Below are positions 23,930 to 34,305 of a stretch of DNA of 64,000 bases, in pieces (positions within the stretch are counted from its first letter, which is position 1; each line of letters begins with the position of its first letter). The translations under genes and the position numbers were made by a program. The notes beneath the pieces were generated by a model. That model was not told where the DNA came from and did not search any database. It saw only the letters and a list, made by a program, of their open reading frames with translations. This DNA is from Methylophaga sp. 42_25_T18 (lineage in GTDB: Bacteria > Pseudomonadota > Gammaproteobacteria > Nitrosococcales > Methylophagaceae): assembly GCA_002163085.1 (NCBI GenBank), contig MAAJ01000009.1, positions 17,813-81,812 of the forward strand, given 5' to 3'.

Positions 23930-25717
23930 ATGTCCACTGAAGAACAACAATCTACGCCTTTATTCTCTGAGTTAGGCTTATCTGATCCTATTTTAAAAGC
24001 TGTGCAACAAGCCGGCTATGAAACGCCGTCACCGATACAAGCACAAAGTATTGCACCGTTATTAGAAGGCCGCGATCTATTAGGCCAAGCACAAACGGGT
24101 ACAGGTAAAACCGCTGCTTTCTCATTGCCGCTATTAAGTCGTCTTGATGTGAAATCTAAGATGCCGCAGATGTTGGTATTAGCACCAACGCGCGAACTTG
24201 CCATTCAAGTTGCTGAAGCTATTCAAAGTTACGCTCGACATATGAAAGGTTTACATGTGTTGCCTATTTATGGCGGCCAAAGCATGGGCATTCAACTACG
24301 CCAAATGCAACGTAACCCACAGGTCATCGTCGGCACACCGGGGCGGATCCTTGATCATATTCGTCGTGGCACCTTAAAACTTGGTGAACTTAAGTCACTC
24401 GTTTTAGATGAAGCTGATGAAATGTTACGTATGGGCTTTATTGATGATGTTGAAACTATTCTTAAAGAAACACCTGATAGCCGCCAGGTAGCATTGTTCT
24501 CAGCAACAATGCCTGGGCCTATTCATCGTGTTGCTACCCGATACTTGAAAGATCCTGTAGAAATTCGTATCAAATCGAAAACTACAACCATGGAAACAAT
24601 CAATCAACGTTATTGGCAAGTCACCGGGATGCACAAACTCGATGCCTTGACACGTATTCTTGAAGTTGAAGAATTTGATGCCATGATCATTTTTGTCCGT
24701 ACCAAAAACTCCACCGCTGAGCTGGCTGAAAAATTAGAGGCACGTGGCTATTCTAGCTCACCATTAAATGGTGATATGAATCAAGCTGCACGTGAAAAAG
24801 CCATTGCACGCATGAAAAAAGGCAAACTCGATATTTTAGTTGCTACCGATGTGGCCGCTCGTGGTTTGGATATTGAGCGCATAAGCCATGTCGTTAACTA
24901 CGATATTCCTTACGATACTGAATCTTATGTTCATCGTATCGGTCGTACCGGTCGTGCTGGTCGTAAAGGTGAAGCAATTTTATTTGTCTCGCCACGTGAA
25001 AAGCGCATGTTATTTGCGATTGAAAAAGCAACACGCCAAACCATTGCCAAGATGCAATTGCCAAGCACCGAAGATATTGCCGATCGCAGAGTTATGCAAT
25101 TTAGCCAACAACTCAGCGAAACAATCGAAGCACAAGATTTAAGTTTCTTTGAAACGGTCATCAGTAATTACCAACAAGAACACGATGCAGATCCATTAGA
25201 AGTGGCAGCTGCATTGACTTACTTGGTGCAAAAATCACGTCCACTTAAACCGGTTAAACACGTTCAAGAGCGTCGTCCAGCTAGAGAAGATAGAGAACGT
25301 GGTGGCCGTAGAGATAATTCAGATCGCGAACGTTCGCCCCGTCGTAGTAACAGGTCTAGTGAACATAAAGCCGAACAAGGCATGCAGACTTATCGTGTTG
25401 AAGTTGGTAGAAACAATGGAATAGAAGTAAAAAACCTCGTTGGTGCGATTGCCAATGAAGCGGGCATCGACAGTAAAGATATCGGTCGAATCAGTCTACA
25501 AGATGATTTTAGTACCATTGATTTACCAGAAGGTATGCCTAAAGATTTGTTCCAGCAATTACAAAAAGTATGGGTCGGCAATAAACAGTTAAATTTAAGT
25601 TTAGCGAGTGAAGGCAGTGCTAGTACTAGCAGCGATGAGCCACGCCATAAACCAAAACGTTCTGGCAAACCTCGTTCACGTCCACGTGATGCTGCTAGAC
25701 GCCCACGAAGATCATAA
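23930..25717 (+). CDS. deaD: DEAD-box RNA helicase, DeaD/CsdA type
   Basis: ATP-dependent RNA helicase of 595 residues, involved in ribosome assembly and mRNA decay, typically at low temperature. Motifs in order: Q motif (GYETPSPIQAQS), Walker A AQTGTGKT (near 50), PTRELA, DEAD in VLDEADEML, SATMP, and HRIGRTGRAGR. After the two RecA domains come an Arg/Asp-rich linker, a DbpA-type RNA-binding domain (MQTYRVEVGRNNGIEVKNLVGAIANEAGI, about 484 onward) and a basic tail. This layout matches DeaD/CsdA rather than RhlE or SrmB. Monocistronic, with a perfect terminator. Confidence 0.95.
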   Translation: MSTEEQQSTPLFSELGLSDPILKAVQQAGYETPSPIQAQSIAPLLEGRDLLGQAQTGTGKTAAFSLPLLSRLDVKSKMPQMLVLAPTRELAIQVAEAIQSYARHMKGLHVLPIYGGQSMGIQLRQMQRNPQVIVGTPGRILDHIRRGTLKLGELKSLVLDEADEMLRMGFIDDVETILKETPDSRQVALFSATMPGPIHRVATRYLKDPVEIRIKSKTTTMETINQRYWQVTGMHKLDALTRILEVEEFDAMIIFVRTKNSTAELAEKLEARGYSSSPLNGDMNQAAREKAIARMKKGKLDILVATDVAARGLDIERISHVVNYDIPYDTESYVHRIGRTGRAGRKGEAILFVSPREKRMLFAIEKATRQTIAKMQLPSTEDIADRRVMQFSQQLSETIEAQDLSFFETVISNYQQEHDADPLEVAAALTYLVQKSRPLKPVKHVQERRPAREDRERGGRRDNSDRERSPRRSNRSSEHKAEQGMQTYRVEVGRNNGIEVKNLVGAIANEAGIDSKDIGRISLQDDFSTIDLPEGMPKDLFQQLQKVWVGNKQLNLSLASEGSASTSSDEPRHKPKRSGKPRSRPRDAARRPRRS

Positions 25718-25730
25718 CCGTCAAGTGACT

Positions 25731-25764
25731 AAAAAAAAGCCCTCGTTAACGAGGGCTTTTTTTT
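25731..25764. terminator. Strong bidirectional-type terminator after deaD
   Basis: A-run, stem GCCCTCG / CGAGGGC (25739-25745 with 25750-25756), four-base loop, then eight T. It starts about 15 bases after the deaD stop codon. Confidence 0.95.
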
Positions 25765-25801
25765 AACTTTCACTCTGCTGCACAGCATGTAAAATAAGGC
25801 C

Positions 25802-27031
25802 ATGCTAAATTTCATTTGGATCAGTTTTTTCACCGTTGCTTTTATTGTTGCCTTAATAAAGCTTTTTATTTTTGGTGATACGGAAATCTTCAGTCAATTG
25901 ATGACTGCCATGTTTAGCTTATCGAAAACAGCCTTTGAAATATCATTAGGCCTCACTGGAATTTTAGCTTTATGGCTGGGCATAATGCGTATCGGTGAAC
26001 GCAGTGGTTTTATCGACTTACTCACCCGTGGTTTAACCCCGCTCTTTGCCAAACTTATGCCTGAAGTGCCCAAAGACCATCCTGCTCTGGGTGCCATGGT
26101 GATGAATATCTCGGCCAATGCCTTAGGTTTAGATAATGCGGCTACGCCACTGGGCATTAAGGCAATGAAAGAGTTACAGAAACTAAACCCCTTCAAAGAC
26201 ACAGCAAGTAATGCTCAAATCTTGTTTTTAGTCATAAATACATCAGCAGTAACATTATTTCCAGTCACTATATTTACCTACCGTGCTCAACTCGGTGCAG
26301 CCAATCCGACTGATGTTTTCATTCCGATTTTGATCGCAACTTATGCCTCCACCATGATTGGATTATTAACCGTTGCATGGGTGCAAAAAATCAATTTATT
26401 AGATCGTGTTGTGCTTGCCTATATAGGTGGTTTTACTGTGTTGGTTGCATCCATACTTAGCTATTTTTCTAACCTGCCACAAGCACAAATGTTGACGCAA
26501 TCGGCCTTAATCAGCAATGTTATTCTGTTTTCCTTAGTCATGTTATTTATCGCTGGAGCCGTAATTAAAAAAGTAAATGCTTACGAAGCGTTCATTGATG
26601 GGGCTAAAGAAGGTTTTGAAACTGCCATCACTATCATTCCCTACCTCGTTGCTATGTTAGTTGCCATAGGCGTATTTAGAGCTAGTGGTGCTTTAGATAT
26701 GTTAGCGAATGGTCTTCGTAGTTTAGTCTTAAGTTTTAATATGGATGATCAATTTATCGATGCTTTACCCACCGCATTAATGAAACCATTTAGTGGCAGC
26801 GGTGCTCGTGCCATGATGATAGATACCATGCAAACTCATGGCGCTGATTCATTTTCCGGTCGGCTATCATCAATCGTACAAGGCAGTACTGAAACAACCT
26901 TTTACGTGCTAGCGGTATACTTTGGATCCGTAGGCATAAAGAATATTCGCCATGCTGTGGCTTGTGGTCTTGCTGCCGATTTTGCAGGCATTATTGCAGC
27001 AATCACTGTAGCGTATTGGTTTTTTGCTTAA
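25802..27031 (+). CDS. SpmA/SpmB-like nucleoside recognition (Gate) domain membrane protein
   Basis: A 409-residue polytopic membrane protein formed from an SpmA-like half (ANALGLDNAATPLGIKAMKEL) and an SpmB-like half (GSTETTFYVLAVYFGSVGIKNIRHA). Both halves carry the nucleoside-recognition/Gate domain related to the transmembrane part of nucleoside transporters. In Bacillus the two proteins are separate and take part in spore dehydration; in non-spore-forming Proteobacteria the fused form has no agreed function and is probably a transporter. It stands between two unrelated genes. Confidence 0.88.
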   Translation: MLNFIWISFFTVAFIVALIKLFIFGDTEIFSQLMTAMFSLSKTAFEISLGLTGILALWLGIMRIGERSGFIDLLTRGLTPLFAKLMPEVPKDHPALGAMVMNISANALGLDNAATPLGIKAMKELQKLNPFKDTASNAQILFLVINTSAVTLFPVTIFTYRAQLGAANPTDVFIPILIATYASTMIGLLTVAWVQKINLLDRVVLAYIGGFTVLVASILSYFSNLPQAQMLTQSALISNVILFSLVMLFIAGAVIKKVNAYEAFIDGAKEGFETAITIIPYLVAMLVAIGVFRASGALDMLANGLRSLVLSFNMDDQFIDALPTALMKPFSGSGARAMMIDTMQTHGADSFSGRLSSIVQGSTETTFYVLAVYFGSVGIKNIRHAVACGLAADFAGIIAAITVAYWFFA

Positions 27032-27133
27032 TACTCAGCTAGCAAAAGTTATCACGGTACTTCTGCTTGCGGCCGATATAAAAATGGATCTATAGTATGA
27101 ATTCACCAACATTTTTTACTAATAACTAAGCGC

Positions 27134-27667
27134 ATGAATAAAAACAACTTCGATATTCTTCAGCTGGGTCACCCTCACCTACGCAGAACATCCACCGCCA
27201 TTTCAGATTTAAGCTCTGCTTACTTCCAGTCTTTCATCGATTCATTATTACAATTTGTTATCGACAAGGGCGGTATGGGAATTGCCGCAGCACAAGTCGA
27301 TGTCGCCCAACGTGTGTTTATTATGTGTTCACGGCCAAACTCACGCTACCCTGACGCGCCTGAAATGGCGCCAACTATTGTGATTAACCCAGAAATAATG
27401 TGGGCTTCAGAAGAAAAGAAAAAAGATTGGGAAGGCTGTTTAAGTTTGCCCGGGATTCGAGGTTTGGTACCGCGACATCATACTATAAAAGTGAAATATC
27501 TATCACGTACTGGTGCAGCGATTGAAGCTGAATATACTAGTTTTATTGCCAGAATATTTCAACATGAATTGGATCATTTAAACGGGATTGTTTTTCTAGA
27601 CCGAGTGGAAAGTACCGATGAAATTATGATGGAACAAGAATGGCAAAAACGTTTTGCTAAAGCGTAA
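27134..27667 (+). CDS. def: Peptide deformylase
   Basis: Metal-dependent enzyme that removes the N-formyl group from new proteins. The 177-residue protein has all three motifs: GMGIAAAQ (GxGxAAxQ), EGCLSLPG with the metal-ligand Cys, and QHELDHLNG with the HExxH metal site. It is not beside fmt, so it may be a second deformylase in this genome. That cannot be decided from the window. It converges with the DUF3549 gene. Confidence 0.95.
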   Translation: MNKNNFDILQLGHPHLRRTSTAISDLSSAYFQSFIDSLLQFVIDKGGMGIAAAQVDVAQRVFIMCSRPNSRYPDAPEMAPTIVINPEIMWASEEKKKDWEGCLSLPGIRGLVPRHHTIKVKYLSRTGAAIEAEYTSFIARIFQHELDHLNGIVFLDRVESTDEIMMEQEWQKRFAKA

Positions 27668-27677
27668 AGCAGTGTCG

Positions 27678-28727
27678 TTAACCGAACATCCGCCCTACAT
27701 ATCGACTGAGTTTATCTGAACGGTCTGGCGAGCGTAGCGCTTGCAATACATGCTCTCGCATACCTGGCATATACAGTACATCTGACAATAATTGGCTAAA
27801 ACCTGAATAACCATACTCTGTTTTTGCCAATTGCTCTAGGAACAAATTACAGATCATTTTTTGTTCTAACACCCGCCAAATGCGGCCGGAGATAATAGCC
27901 AGCACTTCGATGTCTACGCTGCATTGATGCTTTAACACGCGTATCACCATTTGATCAACTAAGCCTGTTGCCGGGCTATTTGACGCTGCACGCAAACAAG
28001 CACAGACACGCTCTATATCTGGATTTTTTTCCTGTAACTCCATATTCACCCGTTGATCGAGTACCTCAACAATTTCAGCCGTCGGTTCTGCATGCTCCAA
28101 AAAAGTACTTAATACTGAAAAAGGTTCATCCGGTAATTTAGGAATTGTTTCAATCAGACCTAAGGTTTCTTCATAGTCTTCCAACCTTACCGCTACATCC
28201 GCGACTCCCTGCATGCCTAAGTTTTGCCACTGTGCAATGTCAGTTCTACCGGTAAAGTAATTAAACGCTTTCTCGTAATAATGAGAGGGTGCGGCAGCCA
28301 AGCTCTTGGTTGCTTGAGCATTAAATGCCGCCATTTTGTCTTCACGAGGCGTAAAGGTATACGGGCTATCTTTAAGAGCACCTTCTATATTTTTTCCATC
28401 TTCAGCAGCCAACATGCACTCACCCACACGGTCGAGTAACATGACCAAAAACTCATCTCGGGCAGCTTGAATCAATAAACCCTGTTCGTCTAATGGAAAC
28501 TTTAGGAACCAAACATAGTGGCTATCCGGCAGTTTTGGGTTCCAGAAAATAACGCCAAATAAAGCACTTTGTTGAAAGGGATAGGGGTAAGGTTTTTTAG
28601 CCCACTCGAAGCTGACAAAATCATCTGGGCTTAGTTTAACAACGCGCCGCCCCATATCAAAAACACGATACTTTGCACCACTTTGGTGGAGGAATTCACT
28701 TAAGGTTGTGATCTTGTCTGTTGCCAC
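27678..28727 (-). CDS. DUF3549 family protein
   Basis: A 349-residue soluble protein without signal peptide or known catalytic motif. The N-terminal part (FLHQSGAKYRVFDMGRRVVKL, then PYPYPFQQSALFGVIFWNP) is characteristic of DUF3549, found in Gammaproteobacteria. The C-terminal part looks helical and repetitive. Function is unknown. It lies 17 bases downstream of argJ and is likely in the secA-argJ transcript. Confidence 0.85.
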   Translation of the reverse strand: MATDKITTLSEFLHQSGAKYRVFDMGRRVVKLSPDDFVSFEWAKKPYPYPFQQSALFGVIFWNPKLPDSHYVWFLKFPLDEQGLLIQAARDEFLVMLLDRVGECMLAAEDGKNIEGALKDSPYTFTPREDKMAAFNAQATKSLAAAPSHYYEKAFNYFTGRTDIAQWQNLGMQGVADVAVRLEDYEETLGLIETIPKLPDEPFSVLSTFLEHAEPTAEIVEVLDQRVNMELQEKNPDIERVCACLRAASNSPATGLVDQMVIRVLKHQCSVDIEVLAIISGRIWRVLEQKMICNLFLEQLAKTEYGYSGFSQLLSDVLYMPGMREHVLQALRSPDRSDKLSRYVGRMFG

Positions 28728-28744
28728 TGTCTTAGCCCCAAATA

Positions 28745-29971
28745 CTAAGTGCGATATTCAGCATTTATTTTGACATACTCATAAGAAAAATCGCAGGTCC
28801 AAACAGTATCATTAGCCAATCCTCTGCCCAATTCAACTTTGATAGTAATTTCATCTTGATCCATCACTCGTTGACCTTGATCTTCAGTATAACTTGAAGC
28901 GGGTTCACCTTGCTCAACGATACAAACATCACCCAAATAAATGGCGACTTTTGATAAATCAAAGTTACTGAGCCCACTTCGACCTACCGCAGCTAAAATC
29001 CTGCCCCAATTCGGATCAGACGCAAATAAGGCTGTTTTAACTAAAGGTGAATGAGCAATAGTATAAGCAACCTGTCGACACTCTTCATGGTCTTGTCCCT
29101 GTTCCACTTCAACAGCGATAAACTTCGTAGCACCTTCACCATCACGGACAATAGCATGAGCTAAAAACTGACTTACTTCTGCGATAGCTTGATACAGATT
29201 TTGAGCATCTAAAGAATCAACCACGTTGATCTCAGAATTATTTGCCTTTGCTGTTGCCATCAAAACACAAGCATCATTGGTAGAGGTATCACCATCGACT
29301 GAAATTCGATTAAATGACTGGGCTACAGATCGCGATAATATGTCATCTAAGACGGATTGCTCTACCGCTGCATCAGTTGCAATATAGGACAACATGGTTG
29401 CCATATCTGGCCTTATCATGCCTGAACCTTTCGCCATGCCGGTTACCGTAATGATCTTTCCATCAATCTCGATTTGTTTCGAGATCGCCTTGGCAACAAT
29501 ATCCGTCGTCATAATGCCATGAGCTGCATCAAACCAATTGTCTTCGGCTAAGTTTTGCAAGACAGAAGGTATCGCCTGGATGATTTTATCTATCGGTAAC
29601 TGTTGGCCAATCACACCCGTTGAAAAGGGTAGAACTGCTTCTGCTGATAAGCCAGATAATTCTGCTACGGATTGGCAACACTGTTGTGCCGCTTGCAGAC
29701 CTGCTTCACCTGTACCGGCATTAGCATTACCCGAATTAATCAATAAATAACGTGACGTCATCTGCTCTTGATGCTGTTTCGCTAAGGTCACAGGAGCAGC
29801 ACAAAATGCATTTTGGGTATAGACCGCAGAAGTCGTTGTACCTTCTGCTAATTCAATTAATACTAGATCAGGTCTATCTTGTGTTTTTATTCCAGCACTG
29901 GTTATGCCCAGCTTTATACCGTTGATAGGTAATAATTTATCTTTTATCGGTGCTTCCAGGTTAACTGGCAT
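28745..29971 (-). CDS. argJ: Bifunctional ornithine acetyltransferase/N-acetylglutamate synthase
   Basis: ArgJ transfers the acetyl group from N-acetylornithine to glutamate, recycling acetyl in arginine synthesis; many forms also use acetyl-CoA. The protein self-cleaves before the Thr in the MATMLSYI motif, here preceded by GSGMIRPD, near residue 183. ISVDGDTSTNDAC and DPNWGRILAAVGRSG are further hallmarks. I place the start at ATG 29971, whose A is also the last base of the secA stop (TAATG junction). A start seven codons upstream inside secA is possible. Length 408 fits the family. Confidence 0.95.
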   Translation of the reverse strand: MPVNLEAPIKDKLLPINGIKLGITSAGIKTQDRPDLVLIELAEGTTTSAVYTQNAFCAAPVTLAKQHQEQMTSRYLLINSGNANAGTGEAGLQAAQQCCQSVAELSGLSAEAVLPFSTGVIGQQLPIDKIIQAIPSVLQNLAEDNWFDAAHGIMTTDIVAKAISKQIEIDGKIITVTGMAKGSGMIRPDMATMLSYIATDAAVEQSVLDDILSRSVAQSFNRISVDGDTSTNDACVLMATAKANNSEINVVDSLDAQNLYQAIAEVSQFLAHAIVRDGEGATKFIAVEVEQGQDHEECRQVAYTIAHSPLVKTALFASDPNWGRILAAVGRSGLSNFDLSKVAIYLGDVCIVEQGEPASSYTEDQGQRVMDQDEITIKVELGRGLANDTVWTCDFSYEYVKINAEYRT

Positions 29972-32685
29972 TAAGACAAAGCTCCGTGGCATTGTTTAAA
30001 TTTCTTGCCTGAACCACATGGGCATGGATCATTACGACCTACTTTCTTGCCATCTCGAGTATAAGGCTCCTCATGCGTTACCGCGGCTTCTTCTGCATCA
30101 ACCGCCAATCCTTCAGCTTGTTCATGTTGATATTCAACTTCTGTTGATTGACGACGCTGCTCTTCAACAGCGGCAACATCTTCAGGAGCTCGTACTTGAA
30201 CTCTTGAAATATATGAAATTACATCATGTTTGATGGTATTTAACATACCCGTAAATAATTGGAAAGCTTCACGTTTAAATTCTTGTTTTGGATCTTTTTG
30301 AGCATAACCACGTAAGTTAATACCCTGACGTAAATAATCCATTTGTGCTAAATGCTCTTTCCACTGAGCATCTAAGGTTTGCAGCATAATGGCCTTTTCG
30401 AAATGACGCATTAACTCTACACCGACGGTTTCTTCTTTAGCTTGGCAAGCCGCATTTGCTGCATCAACAATACGCTCGCGCAATGTTTCTTCATGCAGTT
30501 CATCATCTTGCTCTAGCCAATTACTGATATTTAATTCCAATGAGAAATCATCACGCAAGGCACTTTCAAGACCAGGAATGCTCCACTGTTCATCGATGCT
30601 ATTGGGCGGGATATATAAGTCGACAGCATCGTTCAACACAGTGCCTCGCATGGAAACGACGGCTTCAGATACATCCTCTGTCGCCATTAATTCATTACGT
30701 TGCTCGTAAACAACTTTACGTTGATCATTCGCTACATCATCAAATTCTAATAGCTGTTTACGAATATCGAAGTTATGGCCTTCAACTTTACGTTGAGCAT
30801 TTTCGATTGCGCGTGATACCCATGGATGCTCAATAGCTTCGCCGTCTTCCATACCCAACTTTTGCATCAATCCAGCCATTCGCTCTGAGGCAAATATACG
30901 CATTAGGTTATCTTCTAGAGATAGATAGAAACGACTTGAGCCTGCATCACCTTGACGACCTGAACGACCTCGTAATTGGTTATCGATACGGCGTGATTCA
31001 TGACGCTCTGAACCCACAATATGTAAGCCACCGGCAGCTAACACTTCATCGTGACGTAGCTGCCATGCTTGAGTGATTTTTTCTATTTCACTATCACTTG
31101 CTTGTTCACCCAGCTCTTCTAGTTCAGCTTCCAGGCTACCGCCCAAAACGATATCGGTGCCTCGACCAGCCATATTCGTAGCAATAGTGACGGCACCAGG
31201 ACGACCAGCATGCGTAATAATCTGTGCTTCTTTTTCATGAAACTTAGCATTTAGGACCTCGTGAGGTACCTTCGATTTTTTCAGCAAGTCATGTAAAAAT
31301 TCTGAACTTTCGATTGATGAAGTACCAACCAATACCGGCTGCTTCCGTTCAATACAACTCTTGATATCAACTACAATCGCATCATATTTTTCTTTTGTAG
31401 TTAAATAAATTTGATCCGCTTCATCTTTACGTTGCATAGGTCTATGCGTCGGAATAACGAGAACTTCTAACCCATAGATTGATTGTAATTCGAATGCTTC
31501 AGTATCTGCAGTACCAGTCATTCCTGCCAACTTGGTATACAGGCGGAAATAGTTCTGGAATGTAATTGAAGCTAAAGTTTGGTTTTCGTTTTGAATCGAT
31601 ACACCTTCTTTTGCTTCAACAGCTTGGTGTAGACCTTCTGACCAGCGACGTCCAGGCATAGTACGCCCGGTGAATTCATCAACAATAACCACTTGATCGT
31701 CTTGAATGATGTAATCAACATCACGTTTAAATAATACATGAGCGCGTAAAGCTGCTGTTGCATGATGCATCAGACTAATATTAGCCGCATCGTACAAACT
31801 GCCATGCTCATCTAATAAACCAGCTTCTGTCAGTAATGTTTCAATTTTTTCATGGCCATCTTCAGTGAAATGTACTTGTTTGCTTTTCTCATCGAGCGTG
31901 TAATCACCAGCTGTTTCGATTTCTTCGCCTTCGCCAATCTGTTTAGTCAGATTCGGAATCAATGCATTCACACGTTGGTACATCTCAGAGCTATCTTCTG
32001 CTGGGCCTGAAATGATCAAGGGTGTACGTGCTTCATCAATTAAAATTGAATCCACTTCATCGACTACAGCAAAATGTAATGTCCGTTGGACTTTCTCTTC
32101 TAAACTAAAGGCCATGTTATCGCGAAGATAATCAAAACCAAACTCATTATTGGTTCCGTAAGTAATATCTGCAGCGTAGGCTGCACGGCGCTGTTCAGGC
32201 TCTAATCCAGATACAATCACTCCGGTAGTTAATCCCAAGAAGCCATACAGTTTGCTCATCCATGCAGAGTCGCGTTGTGCCAAATAGTCATTCACAGTAA
32301 CCACATGAACACCTTCTCCAGCTAAGGCATTCAGGTACACCACCAAGGTTGCAACCAAAGTTTTACCTTCACCAGTACGCATCTCAGCAATTCTGCCTTG
32401 ATTTAATACCATACCGCCGATCATTTGCACGTCAAAGTGACGCATATTAAGAATACGTTTTCCTGCTTCACGTACTACTGCAAAAGCTTCAGGTAAGATA
32501 TCGTCTAAACTTTGCCCATCGGCTAAGCGTTGGCGAAATTCAATTGTTTTAGCCTGTATGGCAGCATCATCAAGTTGTTCAATATCCGTCTCAAAACTAG
32601 CAATCTGTTCGACATCCTTACCCATACCTTTGAGTACTCGGTCGTTACGACTGCCAAATAACTTGCTGAAAAACTTGCTTACCAT
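29971..32685 (-). CDS. secA: Preprotein translocase ATPase SecA
   Basis: ATP-driven motor that pushes unfolded proteins through SecYEG. The 904-residue length is normal. Seen here are Walker A MRTGEGKT (near residue 105), the [20 protein letters not shown] region, the helicase-like second NBD ([15 protein letters not shown]) and the C-terminal zinc site [14 protein letters not shown] that also contacts SecB. It is downstream of the M23 peptidase gene, as in many Gammaproteobacteria, with about 220 bases between. Confidence 0.98.
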   Translation of the reverse strand: MVSKFFSKLFGSRNDRVLKGMGKDVEQIASFETDIEQLDDAAIQAKTIEFRQRLADGQSLDDILPEAFAVVREAGKRILNMRHFDVQMIGGMVLNQGRIAEMRTGEGKTLVATLVVYLNALAGEGVHVVTVNDYLAQRDSAWMSKLYGFLGLTTGVIVSGLEPEQRRAAYAADITYGTNNEFGFDYLRDNMAFSLEEKVQRTLHFAVVDEVDSILIDEARTPLIISGPAEDSSEMYQRVNALIPNLTKQIGEGEEIETAGDYTLDEKSKQVHFTEDGHEKIETLLTEAGLLDEHGSLYDAANISLMHHATAALRAHVLFKRDVDYIIQDDQVVIVDEFTGRTMPGRRWSEGLHQAVEAKEGVSIQNENQTLASITFQNYFRLYTKLAGMTGTADTEAFELQSIYGLEVLVIPTHRPMQRKDEADQIYLTTKEKYDAIVVDIKSCIERKQPVLVGTSSIESSEFLHDLLKKSKVPHEVLNAKFHEKEAQIITHAGRPGAVTIATNMAGRGTDIVLGGSLEAELEELGEQASDSEIEKITQAWQLRHDEVLAAGGLHIVGSERHESRRIDNQLRGRSGRQGDAGSSRFYLSLEDNLMRIFASERMAGLMQKLGMEDGEAIEHPWVSRAIENAQRKVEGHNFDIRKQLLEFDDVANDQRKVVYEQRNELMATEDVSEAVVSMRGTVLNDAVDLYIPPNSIDEQWSIPGLESALRDDFSLELNISNWLEQDDELHEETLRERIVDAANAACQAKEETVGVELMRHFEKAIMLQTLDAQWKEHLAQMDYLRQGINLRGYAQKDPKQEFKREAFQLFTGMLNTIKHDVISYISRVQVRAPEDVAAVEEQRRQSTEVEYQHEQAEGLAVDAEEAAVTHEEPYTRDGKKVGRNDPCPCGSGKKFKQCHGALS

Positions 32686-32908
32686 TACGTATTACTACCT
32701 GTGTTAGATCAAATCTTTTGTTCAGATTTTATTTGATAAAGCTCGCGATTATAACGCGTGCTGTGTATAGGGTGTGAAACTAATTTAGATATATACGTAA
32801 CATGTGAACAGTACGTGTGATTTCTTGCGTCATACCTGACGCTCTGACACCGTATTCTCAAACAGTTAGGTATAAATGGTGGTTATAGTTATAACCTCGA
32901 TCCTGCAT

Positions 32909-33817
32909 TTAGCGTTTGACAAAATTGTAGGGATTTATGTTTTTACCATCACGCAATATTTCAAAATGCACATGAGGTCCTGTTGAGCGTCCAGTGGAGC
33001 CCATCAATGCTATAACCTGCCCTTTAATAACCTTCTCACCTACTTTAACGGTTATCTTTTTATTATGAGCATAACGTGTGACATAGCCATTACCATGGTC
33101 AACTTCTACTAAAGCGCCATAACCACTGCGTTTTCCTATCCAAGTGACCATTCCATCAGCTACAGTATTAACACCACTACCCGCTTTGCCAGCCAGGTCT
33201 AAGCCCTTATGAAAGGCTTTTTTTCCAGTGAATGGATCAATCCGCTTACCGTAATAAGATGATATCCAACCACCGTCAATAGGTCGTCCTTGTGGTATTG
33301 CTGACTCAATATTGTCATGTGTAATCAGAAAGTCCTGTAATGTGACTAATTGCTTATGCTGCTGTTCAAAACCTATGGATAACTGTTTCAGTTCATTATC
33401 AAACTCATCAATCGAAAGATCATTCCCCAGCATTTCCACACCGCCTTGGGCACTGTTTTCACTAAGCATAAACTCTGATACATCCATACCTGACAGACTT
33501 GCCAGTTTTTCCGTCAGCGCCTTTAAACGAATGGCTTCCGCTTGCAGCTGACCTAATCGTTTAGCATAGAAGTTTTCTACATATGCAACGTTTTTTATTA
33601 TAGCTAAGTCGTTATTTAACGCTAGGGGAGAAATATTTACTTGCGAATAGTGACTATTGGTCTTAGGCAGGCTTGCTGCGTTCCAATAATTCATTATTGC
33701 TAGACTGCTAATCGCTAATAAGGCAACAAATAACCCAATCAATGACATCAACTTAGTACGACTCAAATGCCAATGTTTATGAGTTTTGTTATTAGGCGAT
33801 ATAATGATGATCTGCAT
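32909..33817 (-). CDS. Membrane-anchored M23 (LytM) peptidase
   Basis: A 302-residue protein with a single N-terminal membrane helix (about 25-45), a coiled-coil periplasmic part and an M23 domain at about 180-302. The metal-binding residues are in HKGLDLAG and HVHFE, both intact, so it is likely an active endopeptidase cutting peptidoglycan cross-links, unlike the degenerate activators EnvC/NlpD. Its position between lpxC and secA, diverging from dciA, fits a role in envelope growth. The ATG follows AAAGGA. Confidence 0.93.
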   Translation of the reverse strand: MQIIIISPNNKTHKHWHLSRTKLMSLIGLFVALLAISSLAIMNYWNAASLPKTNSHYSQVNISPLALNNDLAIIKNVAYVENFYAKRLGQLQAEAIRLKALTEKLASLSGMDVSEFMLSENSAQGGVEMLGNDLSIDEFDNELKQLSIGFEQQHKQLVTLQDFLITHDNIESAIPQGRPIDGGWISSYYGKRIDPFTGKKAFHKGLDLAGKAGSGVNTVADGMVTWIGKRSGYGALVEVDHGNGYVTRYAHNKKITVKVGEKVIKGQVIALMGSTGRSTGPHVHFEILRDGKNINPYNFVKR

Positions 33818-33853
33818 TATTATCCTTTAACCAAATAAAGTCGGTCTTTTTTT

Positions 33854-34297
33854 ATGGCAAACAAACTTGAACCCATAAATGCTGTTTGCGAACAAAACAG
33901 CCAATTAAATCAGCTAACTCAACGAGTTCAGCGATTAAACCAGCTCAATATTGTTATGCAACAGGCCTTGCCAATCCAATTTTCCAGCCATTGTCATTTA
34001 GCCAATGTCACCGCTGATCACATTATCATTCATACCGATAACGCGTCATATGCCAGCTTATTACGTTTTCAGGCACCCGTTTTATGCAAAACATTATCTG
34101 AACATTTACCTCAGCCCGTTAATAAACTTGAGGTTAAAGTCAGATCAAACATCGCACCGTTATCAACAACGTCCAACACAACAATTACTCTTCCAGTTAA
34201 AGCTGCAGAATCCTTACAACAAACTGCCGATTCACTCGAAGCAGGCGCACTAAAAACTGCGTTGGAAAAACTCGCTCAACGCAGTAACAAGCTTTAA
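33854..34297 (+). CDS. dciA: DciA-type helicase loader (DUF721)
   Basis: A 147-residue protein of the DUF721 family. Its N-terminal KH-like domain is visible as the region LNIVMQQALPIQFSSHCHLANVTADHIIIHTDNASYASLLRFQAP. DciA is the ancestral loader of the DnaB replicative helicase in bacteria lacking DnaC or DnaI. It is the only plus-strand gene between argJ and rsmI, pointing opposite to its neighbours, with just 36 bases separating it from the M23 gene. dnaB is also in this window. The C-terminus is a low-complexity, helical tail. Confidence 0.85.
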   Translation: MANKLEPINAVCEQNSQLNQLTQRVQRLNQLNIVMQQALPIQFSSHCHLANVTADHIIIHTDNASYASLLRFQAPVLCKTLSEHLPQPVNKLEVKVRSNIAPLSTTSNTTITLPVKAAESLQQTADSLEAGALKTALEKLAQRSNKL

Positions 34298-34305
34298 CAA
34301 AATTC

